NCBI RefSeq assembly: GCF_001854125.1
Contig: NZ_CP017715.1
Coordinates: forward strand, 2,604,001 to 2,668,000
Length of the DNA: 64,000 nucleotides
From: Marinobacter salinus
GTDB taxonomy: Bacteria; Pseudomonadota; Gammaproteobacteria; Pseudomonadales; Oleiphilaceae
Direction: 5' to 3'
Shown: positions 1 through 10,398 of the stretch, piece after piece
Numbering within the stretch: the stretch's first letter is position 1
How the letters are laid out: every line of letters begins with the position of its first letter
The notes under the pieces: generated by a model
Told to the model about the DNA's origin: nothing
Database searches by the model: none
Seen by the model: only the letters and a program-made list of their open reading frames with translations
Translations under genes and position numbers: made by a program

Positions 1-422
1 CAATAATCCAGCCAGTCCGCCAGGAACCCGTTCACCTGCACTTTTTCATCGGGATGATGCATAAATCGATTGGGGTAATCGTTGACTGGTGCAATCTGCC
101 GGTCGCGATAACAGCTGATCACTTCTGCCATGGCCGCATCATGGTATACGCGGACGGTCATCTGCGGATTGTTCAGCCAGCGGCCGGAATTATGGACCTG
201 CTCAAGCAGCAGGGTTTCCGTGAACTTTGCCGTCTGCAGAATTTTGATCCGAACCCGGCCCAGATACTGGTTTTCGCGATGGAGTTCAAACTCGCAGACC
301 GGCTTTCCATCCACCTCCAACTGGCGCAGCTTGTTCAGGCGCTGATAGTTTCCATCGCACAGAGCTCCCAGCTGCCTGAGATCCGGCACATAACGCTTTG
401 GCTTCATGCTCCACTCGGTCAT
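1..422 (-). CDS. yqiB: DUF1249 (YqiB-like) protein, 3' end outside window
   Basis: The reading frame runs leftward off the window edge, so the C-terminus is missing; about 140 residues are visible. The N-terminus (MTEWSMKPKRYVPDLRQLG) and the later RVYHDAAMAEVISC and YPNRFMHHPDEK segments match my recollection of the DUF1249/YqiB family, small cytoplasmic proteins of unknown biochemical role usually coded between nudF and cpdA. The ATG overlaps the nudF stop by one base (TAATG), so the two are probably translationally coupled. Function is not known and the assignment is by recalled similarity only. Confidence 0.8.
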   Translation of the reverse strand, partial: MTEWSMKPKRYVPDLRQLGALCDGNYQRLNKLRQLEVDGKPVCEFELHRENQYLGRVRIKILQTAKFTETLLLEQVHNSGRWLNNPQMTVRVYHDAAMAEVISCYRDRQIAPVNDYPNRFMHHPDEKVQVNGFLADWLDY

Positions 423-1039
423 TACTTCGCCTCTTTCCGAAGCCTTGAACGATTCAGTTCAAGCCATTGAAGCGCAATGATAGCGGCTGCGTTGTTAATC
501 CGGCCATCGTGGATCATGGCAATGGCGTCCTCGACACGGACTACATGAGCGCGAATGTCCTCATGCTCATGCTCGACACCGAACAGGCCGCCCGCAGACT
601 CAGTACTGATCAGGCCACAGAACAAGTGAATCATTTCCGTACTGCCGCCTGGCGACACAAGATAGTCGCAGATCTTGTCCAGCTCACTGAACGTCAGACC
701 CGCCTCCTCCTGCCCTTCGCGCCGGGCAACGTCTTCCGGACTTTCGCCTTCTTCGTTCATACCGGCGACCAGTTCCAGCAACCAGGGCGACTGGTCGCGA
801 CCCAATGCGCCTAACCGAAACTGTTCAAGCAGCACGACTTCATCCCGCACGGGATCGTAAGGTAGCACGCAGGTAGCGTCCCCGCGGATAAACAGTTCTC
901 GGGTAAATACAGGCATTTCACGGCCGTCAAAACGCGGGTGGGTCAGCCAGAGCTTATCCATGCGGAAGAAGCCCTGGAAGACGGTTTCACGTTTTTCGAC
1001 TTTGACATCATTGGCCTGAAACTGGAACGGCTTGATCAT
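422..1039 (-). CDS. nudF: ADP-ribose pyrophosphatase (Nudix hydrolase)
   Basis: A 205-residue Nudix hydrolase expected to split ADP-ribose into AMP and ribose 5-phosphate in the cytoplasm. A perfect Nudix box, GX5EX7REXXEEXG, lies at residues 93-115 (GMNEEGE then ARREGQEEAGL). The N-terminal half (FFRMDKLWLTHPRFDG, VLLEQFRLGA) has the extended beta domain typical of the NudF/ADPRase subfamily, and the length matches that subfamily. The yqiB-like gene follows with a one-base overlap; thiC lies 119 bases upstream on the same strand. The substrate is inferred from subfamily resemblance; other nucleoside diphosphate sugars are possible. Confidence 0.92.
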   Translation of the reverse strand: MIKPFQFQANDVKVEKRETVFQGFFRMDKLWLTHPRFDGREMPVFTRELFIRGDATCVLPYDPVRDEVVLLEQFRLGALGRDQSPWLLELVAGMNEEGESPEDVARREGQEEAGLTFSELDKICDYLVSPGGSTEMIHLFCGLISTESAGGLFGVEHEHEDIRAHVVRVEDAIAMIHDGRINNAAAIIALQWLELNRSRLRKEAK

Positions 1040-1158
1040 CTTTCATCCGGTTTCTGAATCGACTTTGAACGATAGCCCTTAGTTGGGTATCACTTCAAGC
1101 TCCGCTATTGGCTTGTTTGCTCCAAACTCGCAGTCGTACAGAACCAGAGCGCCAAGCA

Positions 1159-3111
<1,953 letters not shown>

Positions 3112-3149
3112 TCAGAAAACCTTGCGCCGTATTAGCAATATGGTCTCAA

Positions 3150-3251
3150 TCCCTACGCCGGTATTATCCGGATCAGGTCGCGGGTTCTGCGATGCAATCT
3201 CAGCCGACCGCCCCTCAGTTATTGAAGGCGGGCCAGCACCCCGTCAAGACG
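3150..3251 (-). promoter_or_regulatory. TPP riboswitch (THI element) upstream of thiC
   Basis: On the minus strand, 5' to 3', the segment shows the ordered THI-box landmarks: GACGGGGTGCTGG, then GGCTGAGAT, then ACCCGCGACCTGATCCGG, then ATACCGGCGTAGGGA. These are the conserved P2/P3 and P4/P5 pyrimidine- and pyrophosphate-binding parts of the TPP aptamer. About 110 bases separate it from the thiC start. I see no strong U-tract terminator in between, so control by masking the ribosome binding site is more likely than attenuation. That last point is inference. Confidence 0.95.
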
Positions 3252-3267
3252 CGAAACTGTATTAATT

Positions 3268-3286
3268 GGCACCCACAATGGGTGTC
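3268..3286. promoter_or_regulatory. Inverted repeat in the thiC/tolC divergent promoter region
   Basis: CACCCA-CAA-TGGGTG is a perfect 6-3-6 dyad at 3270-3284, extended by near-symmetrical flanks. It lies just upstream of the riboswitch and about 150 bases before tolC, where divergent promoters should sit. It could be an operator, but no known regulator was matched to it. Confidence 0.35.
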
Positions 3287-3436
3287 ATTTGCAAGTGTAG
3301 AGCTGCGGGCGATTATTGTCCATAATGGCCATCCAAAGCCTCTTGACGGGATCTTCCGTCACAATTTGTCTGGTTCGGCTGCCAAATCAGCGTTTCAAAG
3401 CGGGACGCGCACGCGCAAAGTTATTCAGGAGAAATA

Positions 3437-4810
3437 ATGAAGAAACGACTGCTATCCGGACTTGTTGGCCTACTGGCGGCACAGCCGGCTCTTTCCATGG
3501 ACCTGGTCCAGACCTATGAGAAAGCACTTTCCTACGATTCCGGCATTGCTGCCGCACAGGCCAGCTTTGAAGCCCAGCAGGCCGCAAGCGGTGTCAGCAA
3601 GAGTGCTTTGCTGCCTCAGATTGGCGCATATGGCGAAGCGAACCATATTGATGTGGACGGCCCGAACCAGGACAACAGTTACCGCGAACTGAATTATGGC
3701 GTTCAGCTGACCCAGCCCCTGTTCCAGGCCGACGCCTGGTTTCGCTATGACGCCAGCCAGTTCCAGACCGATTCGGCAAGGGCACAGTACAATCTGGCCC
3801 AGCAGCAACTGATACTGGACGTGGCCACAGCCTACTTTAACGTGCTTCGTGCCCAGGACACGGTGACCACGGCCCTGGCAACAGAGGCCGCGATCCAGCG
3901 CCAGTATGAGCAGGCACAGGAGCGCTTTGACGTTGGCCTGATAGCCATCACCGAAGTCTATGAAGCGCGCGCCAGCTACGATGACAGCAAGAGCCAGCGT
4001 ATTGCGGCTGAGAACCAGGTCAATATCGCTCGCGAACAGCTCGCCCGCCTGACCGGCGAATACGCGGAAGATCTGGAGAACCTTCGACAGAACTTCCCAC
4101 TGGGCCGCCCAGAGCCAATGGACCCCTCCGCCTGGGAAGCAACCGCTCTGGAACAGAACTGGTCCATCCAGTCGGCACTGTATGACCTGAATGCCAGCGA
4201 AGCCAGCCTGAAGGTTGCCAAGGCCGGGCATTACCCGACGCTTGATCTGACAGCTTCGTATGGAAAGTCTGACATCAATGGCATCGAAAGCGCTGTGCAA
4301 ACCCAACGGGACGGCACCACCACGCAAGGCGTGATCGGGTTGACGCTTAACGTACCGATCTATACCGGTGGTGGCACTCAGGCCGGGGTTCGTCAGCAGC
4401 GTTCACTGGTTACTGTTGCAGAGCAGTCGTTGAATACGGTTCGACGGGACGTCCGGGTTAATACACGCAGCCTGTTTTTGACGGTGAACAACAATGTTGA
4501 AACTGCTTCAGCGCTGGGGCAGACGATTATCTCCCGTCGCAGTGCACTGGATGCAACCCGTGCAGGGTACGAAGTGGGCACTCGCAACATCGTGGAAGTA
4601 CTCGATGCAGAGCGCGCCTATTACGTTGCGCTTCGGGACTACGCCAATGCCCGGTACGACTATGTCATCAACACCCTTCAGTTGAAGCAGGCGGCAGGAA
4701 CCCTCAGCCCTGAGGACCTGATCAGTCTGAATAACTGGCTGAGTGAGACAGCGCCGGGAATCGAAGCGCTGGCGAACGAAGAAAAAATGCTGGAAGATGT
4801 GGCCCAGTGA
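3437..4810 (+). CDS. tolC: TolC family outer membrane channel
   Basis: A 457-residue outer membrane efflux protein that would form the exit duct for multidrug efflux pumps and type I secretion. A signal peptide (MKKRLLSGLVGLLAAQPALS) is followed by MDLVQTYEKAL, the usual start of mature TolC proteins. Two internally repeated outer-membrane-efflux domains follow, with typical helical text such as YNLAQQQLILDVATAYFNVL and NIVEVLDAERAYY. AGGAG sits six bases before the ATG. Divergent from thiC, convergent with the Kdo transferase gene. No pump or membrane fusion protein gene is adjacent, as is usual for a housekeeping TolC serving several pumps. Confidence 0.95.
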   Translation: MKKRLLSGLVGLLAAQPALSMDLVQTYEKALSYDSGIAAAQASFEAQQAASGVSKSALLPQIGAYGEANHIDVDGPNQDNSYRELNYGVQLTQPLFQADAWFRYDASQFQTDSARAQYNLAQQQLILDVATAYFNVLRAQDTVTTALATEAAIQRQYEQAQERFDVGLIAITEVYEARASYDDSKSQRIAAENQVNIAREQLARLTGEYAEDLENLRQNFPLGRPEPMDPSAWEATALEQNWSIQSALYDLNASEASLKVAKAGHYPTLDLTASYGKSDINGIESAVQTQRDGTTTQGVIGLTLNVPIYTGGGTQAGVRQQRSLVTVAEQSLNTVRRDVRVNTRSLFLTVNNNVETASALGQTIISRRSALDATRAGYEVGTRNIVEVLDAERAYYVALRDYANARYDYVINTLQLKQAAGTLSPEDLISLNNWLSETAPGIEALANEEKMLEDVAQ

Positions 4811-4818
4811 ATGGCAGA

Positions 4819-4842
4819 GGCGGGCGAGCAGTTTCGCCCGCC
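4819..4842. terminator. GC-rich hairpin between convergent tolC and waaA
   Basis: GGCGGGCGA, a six-base loop (GCAGTT) and TCGCCCGCC make a perfect nine-base-pair stem in the 33-base gap between two convergent genes. There is no T tract on either side, so it is a terminator-like structure rather than a classical intrinsic terminator. Confidence 0.5.
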
Positions 4843-4843
4843 T

Positions 4844-6097
4844 TCAGATCCGCTCAATAATCCCGTCTACGACTTTATCCAGAGCCCCGCGGTTCTTGTC
4901 GACGACAGAAAGTGCCCTCCGCCCAATGGCCTTCCGTTCTTCTTCATCACTAAAAAGATGAATGATATGCGCTGCCAGCTCATCAACGTCTGTAACAAGC
5001 TTGACTCCGACATCATCCAGCAGGCGCTGATAGATGGTTTCAAAATTGAACACGTGTGGTCCTGAAAACACGGGGATGCCCCATGCGGCGGGCTCAAGGG
5101 GGTTATGCCCACCGCGCTTGATCAATGAGCCACCCACAAAGGCCATATCACTCACACCGTAAAGCATCATCAGTTCGCCCATAGTATCCCCCAGATAGAC
5201 CTGAGCCGCGCCGGGAGGTTTCCGGGTTGACCGCCGAACGAGCGAGAGCCCGGCCTTGCCAACTTTTTCCGCCACAGATTCAAACCGATCCGGATGACGC
5301 GGCACAATAATCAGCAAGGCCTCAGGGTGGATTTCCAGCACTTTTTCATGGGCCGCCAGCAACTGAACATCCTCACCTTCGTGGGTACTACCGGCGATCC
5401 AGACCGGGCGCGTGGAAAGCTCATACCTGAGAGCACTGGACTCTTCACGGACATTATCTGGAATGTCCACGTCAAACTTCACACTGCCGGTTACGGCAAC
5501 TTTGGGTGCAGCAACGCCGATTCGCCGAAAGCGCTCGGCATCCTTTTCAGCCTGTGCGGCCACCCAGCTGATGCTGCGCATGATTGGCGCAGCAAGGCTC
5601 TTTATACGTTCATACCCGCGGGCAGAACGCTCGGAGAGACGCGCATTGATGAGAAAAACGGGCACTCGGCGGGCCCGGCACTGACGTATCATGTTTGGCC
5701 AGATCTCCGTTTCCATAATCACGAGAATACGGGGATTCACGCGGTTCAGAAAACGACGGATAGAACCCGGAGTGTCATAGGGTGCGTAGGCATACTGCAC
5801 CTGATCACCAAACATTTTGCGAGCCTGGGCCAGCCCGGTATCCGTCATGGCGGTCATGAGGATGGTAACGCCGGGGTTCCGGACCAGCAATCGACGAACC
5901 ATGGGGCCGGCGGCAATGGTCTCTCCCACGGAGACCGCATGCACCCATACAACCGCGCCTTCGGCCCGTGGCACGAGGCCGAGCCTCTGGCGCCAATTCC
6001 GGCGCAGCTCCGGAGCCCGGCGACCATTCCACCACAGTCGTAACAGGATAAAGGGCAAAAGCAGCCGTATCAGCTGGGAATAGATAAATTGCAGCAC
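4844..6097 (-). CDS. waaA: 3-deoxy-D-manno-octulosonic acid (Kdo) transferase
   Basis: Transfers Kdo from CMP-Kdo to lipid IVA at the cytoplasmic face of the inner membrane, the first inner-core step. About 417 residues. An N-terminal membrane anchor (LIRLLLPFILLRLWW) is followed by the WaaA hallmarks VHAVSVGET, METEIWPN, NARLSERS, TGSVKFD, GSTHEGE, VPRHPDRF, GDTMGEL and GGSLIKRGGHNPLEPAAWG. The frame stays open to 6136, but a GTG at 6097 preceded by GGGAG fits better and avoids running into the divergent acyltransferase gene. How many Kdo residues it adds cannot be read from sequence; the nearby Kdo kinase gene suggests a single phosphorylated Kdo, as known from Haemophilus. Confidence 0.96.
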   Translation of the reverse strand: MLQFIYSQLIRLLLPFILLRLWWNGRRAPELRRNWRQRLGLVPRAEGAVVWVHAVSVGETIAAGPMVRRLLVRNPGVTILMTAMTDTGLAQARKMFGDQVQYAYAPYDTPGSIRRFLNRVNPRILVIMETEIWPNMIRQCRARRVPVFLINARLSERSARGYERIKSLAAPIMRSISWVAAQAEKDAERFRRIGVAAPKVAVTGSVKFDVDIPDNVREESSALRYELSTRPVWIAGSTHEGEDVQLLAAHEKVLEIHPEALLIIVPRHPDRFESVAEKVGKAGLSLVRRSTRKPPGAAQVYLGDTMGELMMLYGVSDMAFVGGSLIKRGGHNPLEPAAWGIPVFSGPHVFNFETIYQRLLDDVGVKLVTDVDELAAHIIHLFSDEEERKAIGRRALSVVDKNRGALDKVVDGIIERI

Positions 6098-6219
6098 ACA
6101 GGACTCCCGGCAAAACAGTGCGGTATCATAGCGCAAACCCCATTGATTTGCTTCAGATTGATACCGAAGTCACTCTATTCGTGACGATCAGTAAGACGAA
6201 CAGGCAGGACCCGTTTCCA

Positions 6220-7170
6220 GTGAAAAAGAAATACCGCAAGCTTCCGAGAAATACCGATTATTCGGCCTATCGCCATCCGCGATGGTGGCCGACCTGGATG
6301 GGCATTTCCCTGATGTGGTGCGTTGCACAACTCCCCATCCGGCTCCAGTGGTGGCTCGGAAACATCGTCGGGCTTTTGGCCTGGAAGCTGGCGAGAAGCC
6401 GGCGGCACATCGCCGAGGTGAATATCCGGCTTTGTTTTCCGGAACTAACCAAAGCCCAGCAGCATGCTCTGGTCCGGCGGGCATTCATCGCCAACGGCAT
6501 CGGCCTGCTTGAGCTGGGCGTTGCCTGGTTCCGGGATCCAGCCAAACTGACCGGCATCACCAGAGTCCATGGCCTCGAACATCTCGAGCAAGCGCTCTCC
6601 CATGGCAAAGGCGTGCTCCTGCTCGGGGGTCACTACAGCACTCTTGATCTGGGAGGCAGCCTGGTCACGGAATATATTAAAGCAGATGTCATGCAACGGG
6701 ATCATAATAACCCGCTTATGAACGCAGTTATGACACGAGCCCGGGAAAGGCGTTATGGCACGGTCCTCGGCGCCCGGGATCTGCGGGGACTCTTCCGAAG
6801 CCTGAAAAAAAATCACACAGTCTGGTATGCAACCGATCAGGATTACGGGCGCAAGGACATCGTCTTCGCCCCCTTCTTCGGCGTGGACGCCGGAACGATA
6901 ACGGCGACCTCGCGCATCGCCGAGCGAAGCGGCTGTATGGTTGTGCCATTCAGTCATTTCCGGCGACAAGGTCGACCTGGTTACGATATATACTTCCACC
7001 CTGCCCTGGAAAACTTCCCCGGCGGTGACGATCTTCAGGACGCGACGCGGATCAATGGCATTATTGAGCGAGAGATCCGGCGGGCCCCCGACCAGTATCT
7101 CTGGATGCACCGCCGTTTCAAGACCCGCCCGGACCCGGAAGACCCGGGGTTCTATGACCACAGCACGTAA
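6220..7170 (+). CDS. lpxL: LpxL/HtrB-type lipid A acyltransferase
   Basis: A Kdo-dependent late acyltransferase that adds a secondary acyl chain to lipid A. The sequence YRHPRWWPTWMGISLMWCVAQLP parallels the start of E. coli LpxL, and HX4D (HYSTLD, H138-D143) supplies the catalytic pair. DQDYG, FAPFFGV and LWMHRRFKTRP are further family hallmarks. The frame is open from 6118, but I choose the GTG at 6220 because it gives an N-terminus of the usual length; no strong ribosome binding site decides it. The gene begins a run of plus-strand LPS genes and is divergent from waaA. Confidence 0.92.
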   Translation: MKKKYRKLPRNTDYSAYRHPRWWPTWMGISLMWCVAQLPIRLQWWLGNIVGLLAWKLARSRRHIAEVNIRLCFPELTKAQQHALVRRAFIANGIGLLELGVAWFRDPAKLTGITRVHGLEHLEQALSHGKGVLLLGGHYSTLDLGGSLVTEYIKADVMQRDHNNPLMNAVMTRARERRYGTVLGARDLRGLFRSLKKNHTVWYATDQDYGRKDIVFAPFFGVDAGTITATSRIAERSGCMVVPFSHFRRQGRPGYDIYFHPALENFPGGDDLQDATRINGIIEREIRRAPDQYLWMHRRFKTRPDPEDPGFYDHST

Positions 7171-7219
7171 GCCCGAGGGCTTTTAAAACAGGGAGGCCGG
7201 CATTCGATGCCCGGACACC

Positions 7220-8206
7220 ATGGCAAAGCAGGCTAATCCTGACGGGACCGCACCGGTAGTGTGGCTGCTCACCGACAACAAGCCAGGGCACCGGAACCAG
7301 CTGAAAGGCCTCGGAAACCGGCTGCGGGTGCTGGCCGGAGTGAGTCTTTACTGGGTGGACGCGCCGGCAGTGAAGGTGCCACTCTGGCGCGCCTTGATGG
7401 GCATACCTCCGGCCCTCGACACAACACTTCCGCCTCCGGATCTTGTGATTGGAGCGGGTTCCGGCACTCATAGGCTGTTACTCGCCCTGCGCCGGTTCAA
7501 AAAAGCAGAATCTCTGGTCATCATGAAACCGCCCTTTCCCCTTGGGTGGGTCAGTGGCGCCATCATCCCCGCTCATGACGGAGTGGCCCCGGGGCCCCAC
7601 ATCCTGGTAACGGAAGGCGTTATCAACACTGTTACGCCCCTGGCGCGGATCACGGACAAACCTGAGGCGCTCATTCTCGTGGGAGGCCCTTCCCCCCACT
7701 TTGAATGGGATAACGATGTGGTGTTCGGACAAATCAATCATCTCATTGGGCATTACCCCGGATGGCGATGGACCATCAGCGGCTCGCGGCGCACACCTGC
7801 CGAGCTTCTTGCGCGCCTGGAAGAACTGGCCAGCCCGAAAATTACCGTTGTCGATCCGGAGAAGACCCATGAAGACTGGCTCAACCACCGTCTTTCCGCC
7901 TCAAGAGCTGCGTGGGTCAGCCCGGACAGTATGTCCATGGTCTGTGAAGCGGCAACCTCAGCGGTCCCTACCGGACTTTTTGAGCTTCCCAAAAAGCCAG
8001 GCAGTCGTGTGGCAGGGGGTGTCGATCGGCTGGTCAGCCACGGCTATGTTGCCAGCTGGAGTGACCATGCTGCCGTTATGGCCGGAGAAGCCCCCCATCG
8101 TGATACCTTGTGGGAGGCTGACCGAGCTGCGCGCTGGGTAATCAAACAGCGCCTGTTGCCCACAGCAAGCACCAGCCATCAAAAAGACAAGAGGAAATCC
8201 GTTTGA
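7220..8206 (+). CDS. Mitochondrial-fission ELM1 family protein, likely LPS glycosyltransferase
   Basis: A 328-residue protein of the ELM1 (formerly DUF1022) family. The family name comes from a plant mitochondrial fission factor, but bacterial members sit in LPS loci and have a glycosyltransferase-like fold. Visible motifs are WLLTDNKPGHRNQLKGL, PDLVIGAGSGTH, LVGGPSPHFEWD, SGSRRTP and PDSMSMVCEA, the last resembling a nucleotide-sugar-binding region. Flanked by lpxL and a GT4 gene, which supports a core-LPS role. A GGGAGG lies about 25 bases before the ATG, too far to be ideal, so the start is not certain. Donor and acceptor unknown. Confidence 0.8.
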   Translation: MAKQANPDGTAPVVWLLTDNKPGHRNQLKGLGNRLRVLAGVSLYWVDAPAVKVPLWRALMGIPPALDTTLPPPDLVIGAGSGTHRLLLALRRFKKAESLVIMKPPFPLGWVSGAIIPAHDGVAPGPHILVTEGVINTVTPLARITDKPEALILVGGPSPHFEWDNDVVFGQINHLIGHYPGWRWTISGSRRTPAELLARLEELASPKITVVDPEKTHEDWLNHRLSASRAAWVSPDSMSMVCEAATSAVPTGLFELPKKPGSRVAGGVDRLVSHGYVASWSDHAAVMAGEAPHRDTLWEADRAARWVIKQRLLPTASTSHQKDKRKSV

Positions 8207-9318
8207 GAATTCTCCAGGCACTGCCGGCACTCTACAGCGGCGGAGTGGAGCGTGGCACCGTCGAGTTCGCTTCCGATCTGGTTAAGCGGGGCCATGAGTC
8301 GTTCGTCGTCTCCAAGGGCGGCCCCATGGCCGAGCAGCTCCGGGGACAGGGCTCAAAACACATCTTCATGCCCATACACCGAAAGTCCCTGGCCTCGTTT
8401 GGTCAGGTCCTGCCCATGCGAAAACTGCTGCTTGAGCTGAAACCCGACATCGTTCACGTCCGCTCACGAATGCCTGCGTGGATCATTTACCTCGCTCTCA
8501 GAAGCATTCCTGAAAGCCAGCGCCCGGCTGCCGTTTCAACGTTTCATGGCATGTATTCCGTCAACCCATACAGCGCCATAATGACCCGCGCGGACCACAT
8601 TATTGCCGTATCGCAGTGTGTGCGGGAATACATCCTGAAAAACTATCCGGTACCGGAAGAAAAGCTGACGGTTATCCAGCGCGGCGTGGACGTGGAGGCC
8701 TTCCGACAAAGGGAGCTTACCCCGCAGTGGCTCGACCGGTGGTTCCGGAATTACCCACAACTGACCAACCAGAAGATCATCATGATGCCGGGCCGTATTT
8801 CCCGTTGGAAAGGCCAACTGGATTTCCTCGCCATGATGGCGGAGCTGGTCCGAACCCGTCCGGATTGCCACGGCATCATCGTGGGCGGCGCCGAACCCGG
8901 CAAGGAGCACTTTCTGGAAGAGCTTGAAAAAGAACGCACCCGCCTGAACCTGACCGACAAAGTCAGCTTCCTGGGTCAGCGAAACGACATGACCAATTTA
9001 TATCTGCTGGCCGATGTCGTATGCCACATGAGCACCAAACCCGAGCCCTTCGGCCGCACCGTCACCGAAGCCCTTGCCTCAGGCACACCGGTGGCTGCCT
9101 ACAACCGCGGCGGAGCGGCAGAAACACTCCAGGCCTGTTTCCGGGAAGGACTGGTAACCGCAGATGATACCTTCGAGTTTGCCCAGACGATAATGCGGCT
9201 TCTGGATTTAAAGACGCCGTTGATCGATATTCCATACCGGTTTCGGCTTGAGGCGCAGACGGAGGCGAGCTTGCGAGTTTATGAGGACGTACTTGCACGC
9301 CGCGAAAATCAGCGATGA
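8203..9318 (+). CDS. GT4 family glycosyltransferase
   Basis: A 371-residue GT-B glycosyltransferase. The start is TTG, overlapping the previous stop by four bases (TTGA), with AGAGGA upstream, so it is probably coupled to the ELM1 gene. The N-terminal acceptor domain shows LQALPALYSGGVERGTVE, PDIVHVRSRMP and STFHGMYSVNPY; the C-terminal donor domain has MPGRISRWKGQLDFL, VSFLGQRNDM and the EX7E-like KPEPFGRTVTEALASGTPV. It would act at the cytoplasmic membrane face on the growing LPS core. The sugar transferred cannot be told from sequence. Confidence 0.88.
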   Translation: MRILQALPALYSGGVERGTVEFASDLVKRGHESFVVSKGGPMAEQLRGQGSKHIFMPIHRKSLASFGQVLPMRKLLLELKPDIVHVRSRMPAWIIYLALRSIPESQRPAAVSTFHGMYSVNPYSAIMTRADHIIAVSQCVREYILKNYPVPEEKLTVIQRGVDVEAFRQRELTPQWLDRWFRNYPQLTNQKIIMMPGRISRWKGQLDFLAMMAELVRTRPDCHGIIVGGAEPGKEHFLEELEKERTRLNLTDKVSFLGQRNDMTNLYLLADVVCHMSTKPEPFGRTVTEALASGTPVAAYNRGGAAETLQACFREGLVTADDTFEFAQTIMRLLDLKTPLIDIPYRFRLEAQTEASLRVYEDVLARRENQR

Positions 9319-10379
9319 CCAGCCAGCAACACCTGACGATCGCACTGCTTATAGGGACTCCCGGCACCACCTGGGGCGGCATGGAGAAGCACACCGCCGA
9401 CCTGGCCGGTGCACTGGCCAGCCGGGGTCACTGCGTGCATGTCATAGCACATCCTTCCTACAGAGACAGGTTCCCGGGTGCGGTGCATTTTCACCCGGCA
9501 CCACTCCAGCTTGGCAGGCGCAACCCTTGGCTGAACTTCGTGATCAGGCGTCGGATAACAAAAATCTTGCCGGACGTCCTCCATGCTCAGGGGAACAAGG
9601 CCGCTCAGCTGGTCGGGAGTATTCGATCTGATATCGTAAGACTCAGGGTAGGCACCGTTCACGGCATCAAATCCAGCCACAAAGCGTTTAACCGCATGGA
9701 TAAGGTTATCGCCGTGAGTCCCCAGATTTTCAAGGTTCTCCAACATCCTTGCAAGCAATTGATTTATAACGGCATCGCGCTATCCGGCAACCTCTCTCCA
9801 GAGCAAATCGACATGGCCGCGGTGCCGGGCAATACCCTCAACGTTATTGCCATTGGCCGCCTTGAACCCGTGAAAGGCTTTCAAACGCTTATTAAAGCCT
9901 GGGCCATGCGGACGGACTCGTTGCCGCAGGCTCACCTCACACTCTTTGGCGACGGCTCAGAACGAAAAAAGCTGGAACAGCTCATCTCCGAGCTGGGCCT
10001 GGACGACGTTACCCTGGCCGGGTTTCGTACCGACCTGAACTCGATCTATAAGCGCGCCCAACTGACAGTGATAAGCTCCGAGCGGGAAGGCTTTCCCTAT
10101 GTCTTGATTGAATCACTCCTGGCGGGCTGCCCGGTGATTTCAACCCCGGTTTCCGGGCCACAGAACCTTCTCCCTGCCCAGGCACTCAGCCAGGACCATG
10201 AACCAGGCTCCCTGGCCGACCTTCTGTCGGCAACTCTTGGCAACCTGACCGCTCTGAAAAAGGCTGAGGAACCGGCAATTGCCTTTGCAAGAGACAAACT
10301 GACGCTTGAAAACATGACCGATGAAACGGAAAAACTGTATTTCGACGCATTGGCGGTGCGCCAGAATACCCGGAACTGA
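9315..10379 (+). CDS. GT4 family glycosyltransferase
   Basis: A 354-residue retaining GT-B glycosyltransferase, starting with an ATGA overlap on the previous gene. Motifs: GTPGTTWGGMEKHTADLA near the N-terminus, AVSPQIFKVL mid-protein, IAIGRLEPVKGFQTLI as donor-binding entry, and the EX7E pair in SEREGFPYVLIESLLAGCPVI. Third in the lpxL-ELM1-GT4-GT4 run, so it likely adds one sugar of the LPS core. It converges with the minus-strand GT2 gene just downstream. Confidence 0.88.
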   Translation: MTSQQHLTIALLIGTPGTTWGGMEKHTADLAGALASRGHCVHVIAHPSYRDRFPGAVHFHPAPLQLGRRNPWLNFVIRRRITKILPDVLHAQGNKAAQLVGSIRSDIVRLRVGTVHGIKSSHKAFNRMDKVIAVSPQIFKVLQHPCKQLIYNGIALSGNLSPEQIDMAAVPGNTLNVIAIGRLEPVKGFQTLIKAWAMRTDSLPQAHLTLFGDGSERKKLEQLISELGLDDVTLAGFRTDLNSIYKRAQLTVISSEREGFPYVLIESLLAGCPVISTPVSGPQNLLPAQALSQDHEPGSLADLLSATLGNLTALKKAEEPAIAFARDKLTLENMTDETEKLYFDALAVRQNTRN

Positions 10380-10398
10380 GCTACCCCAAAGAAGCCTG

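Noticed and set aside
3470..4327. Open frame antisense to tolC
   Set aside because: It lies entirely inside a clear TolC gene, and its text is low-complexity with no recognisable domain.
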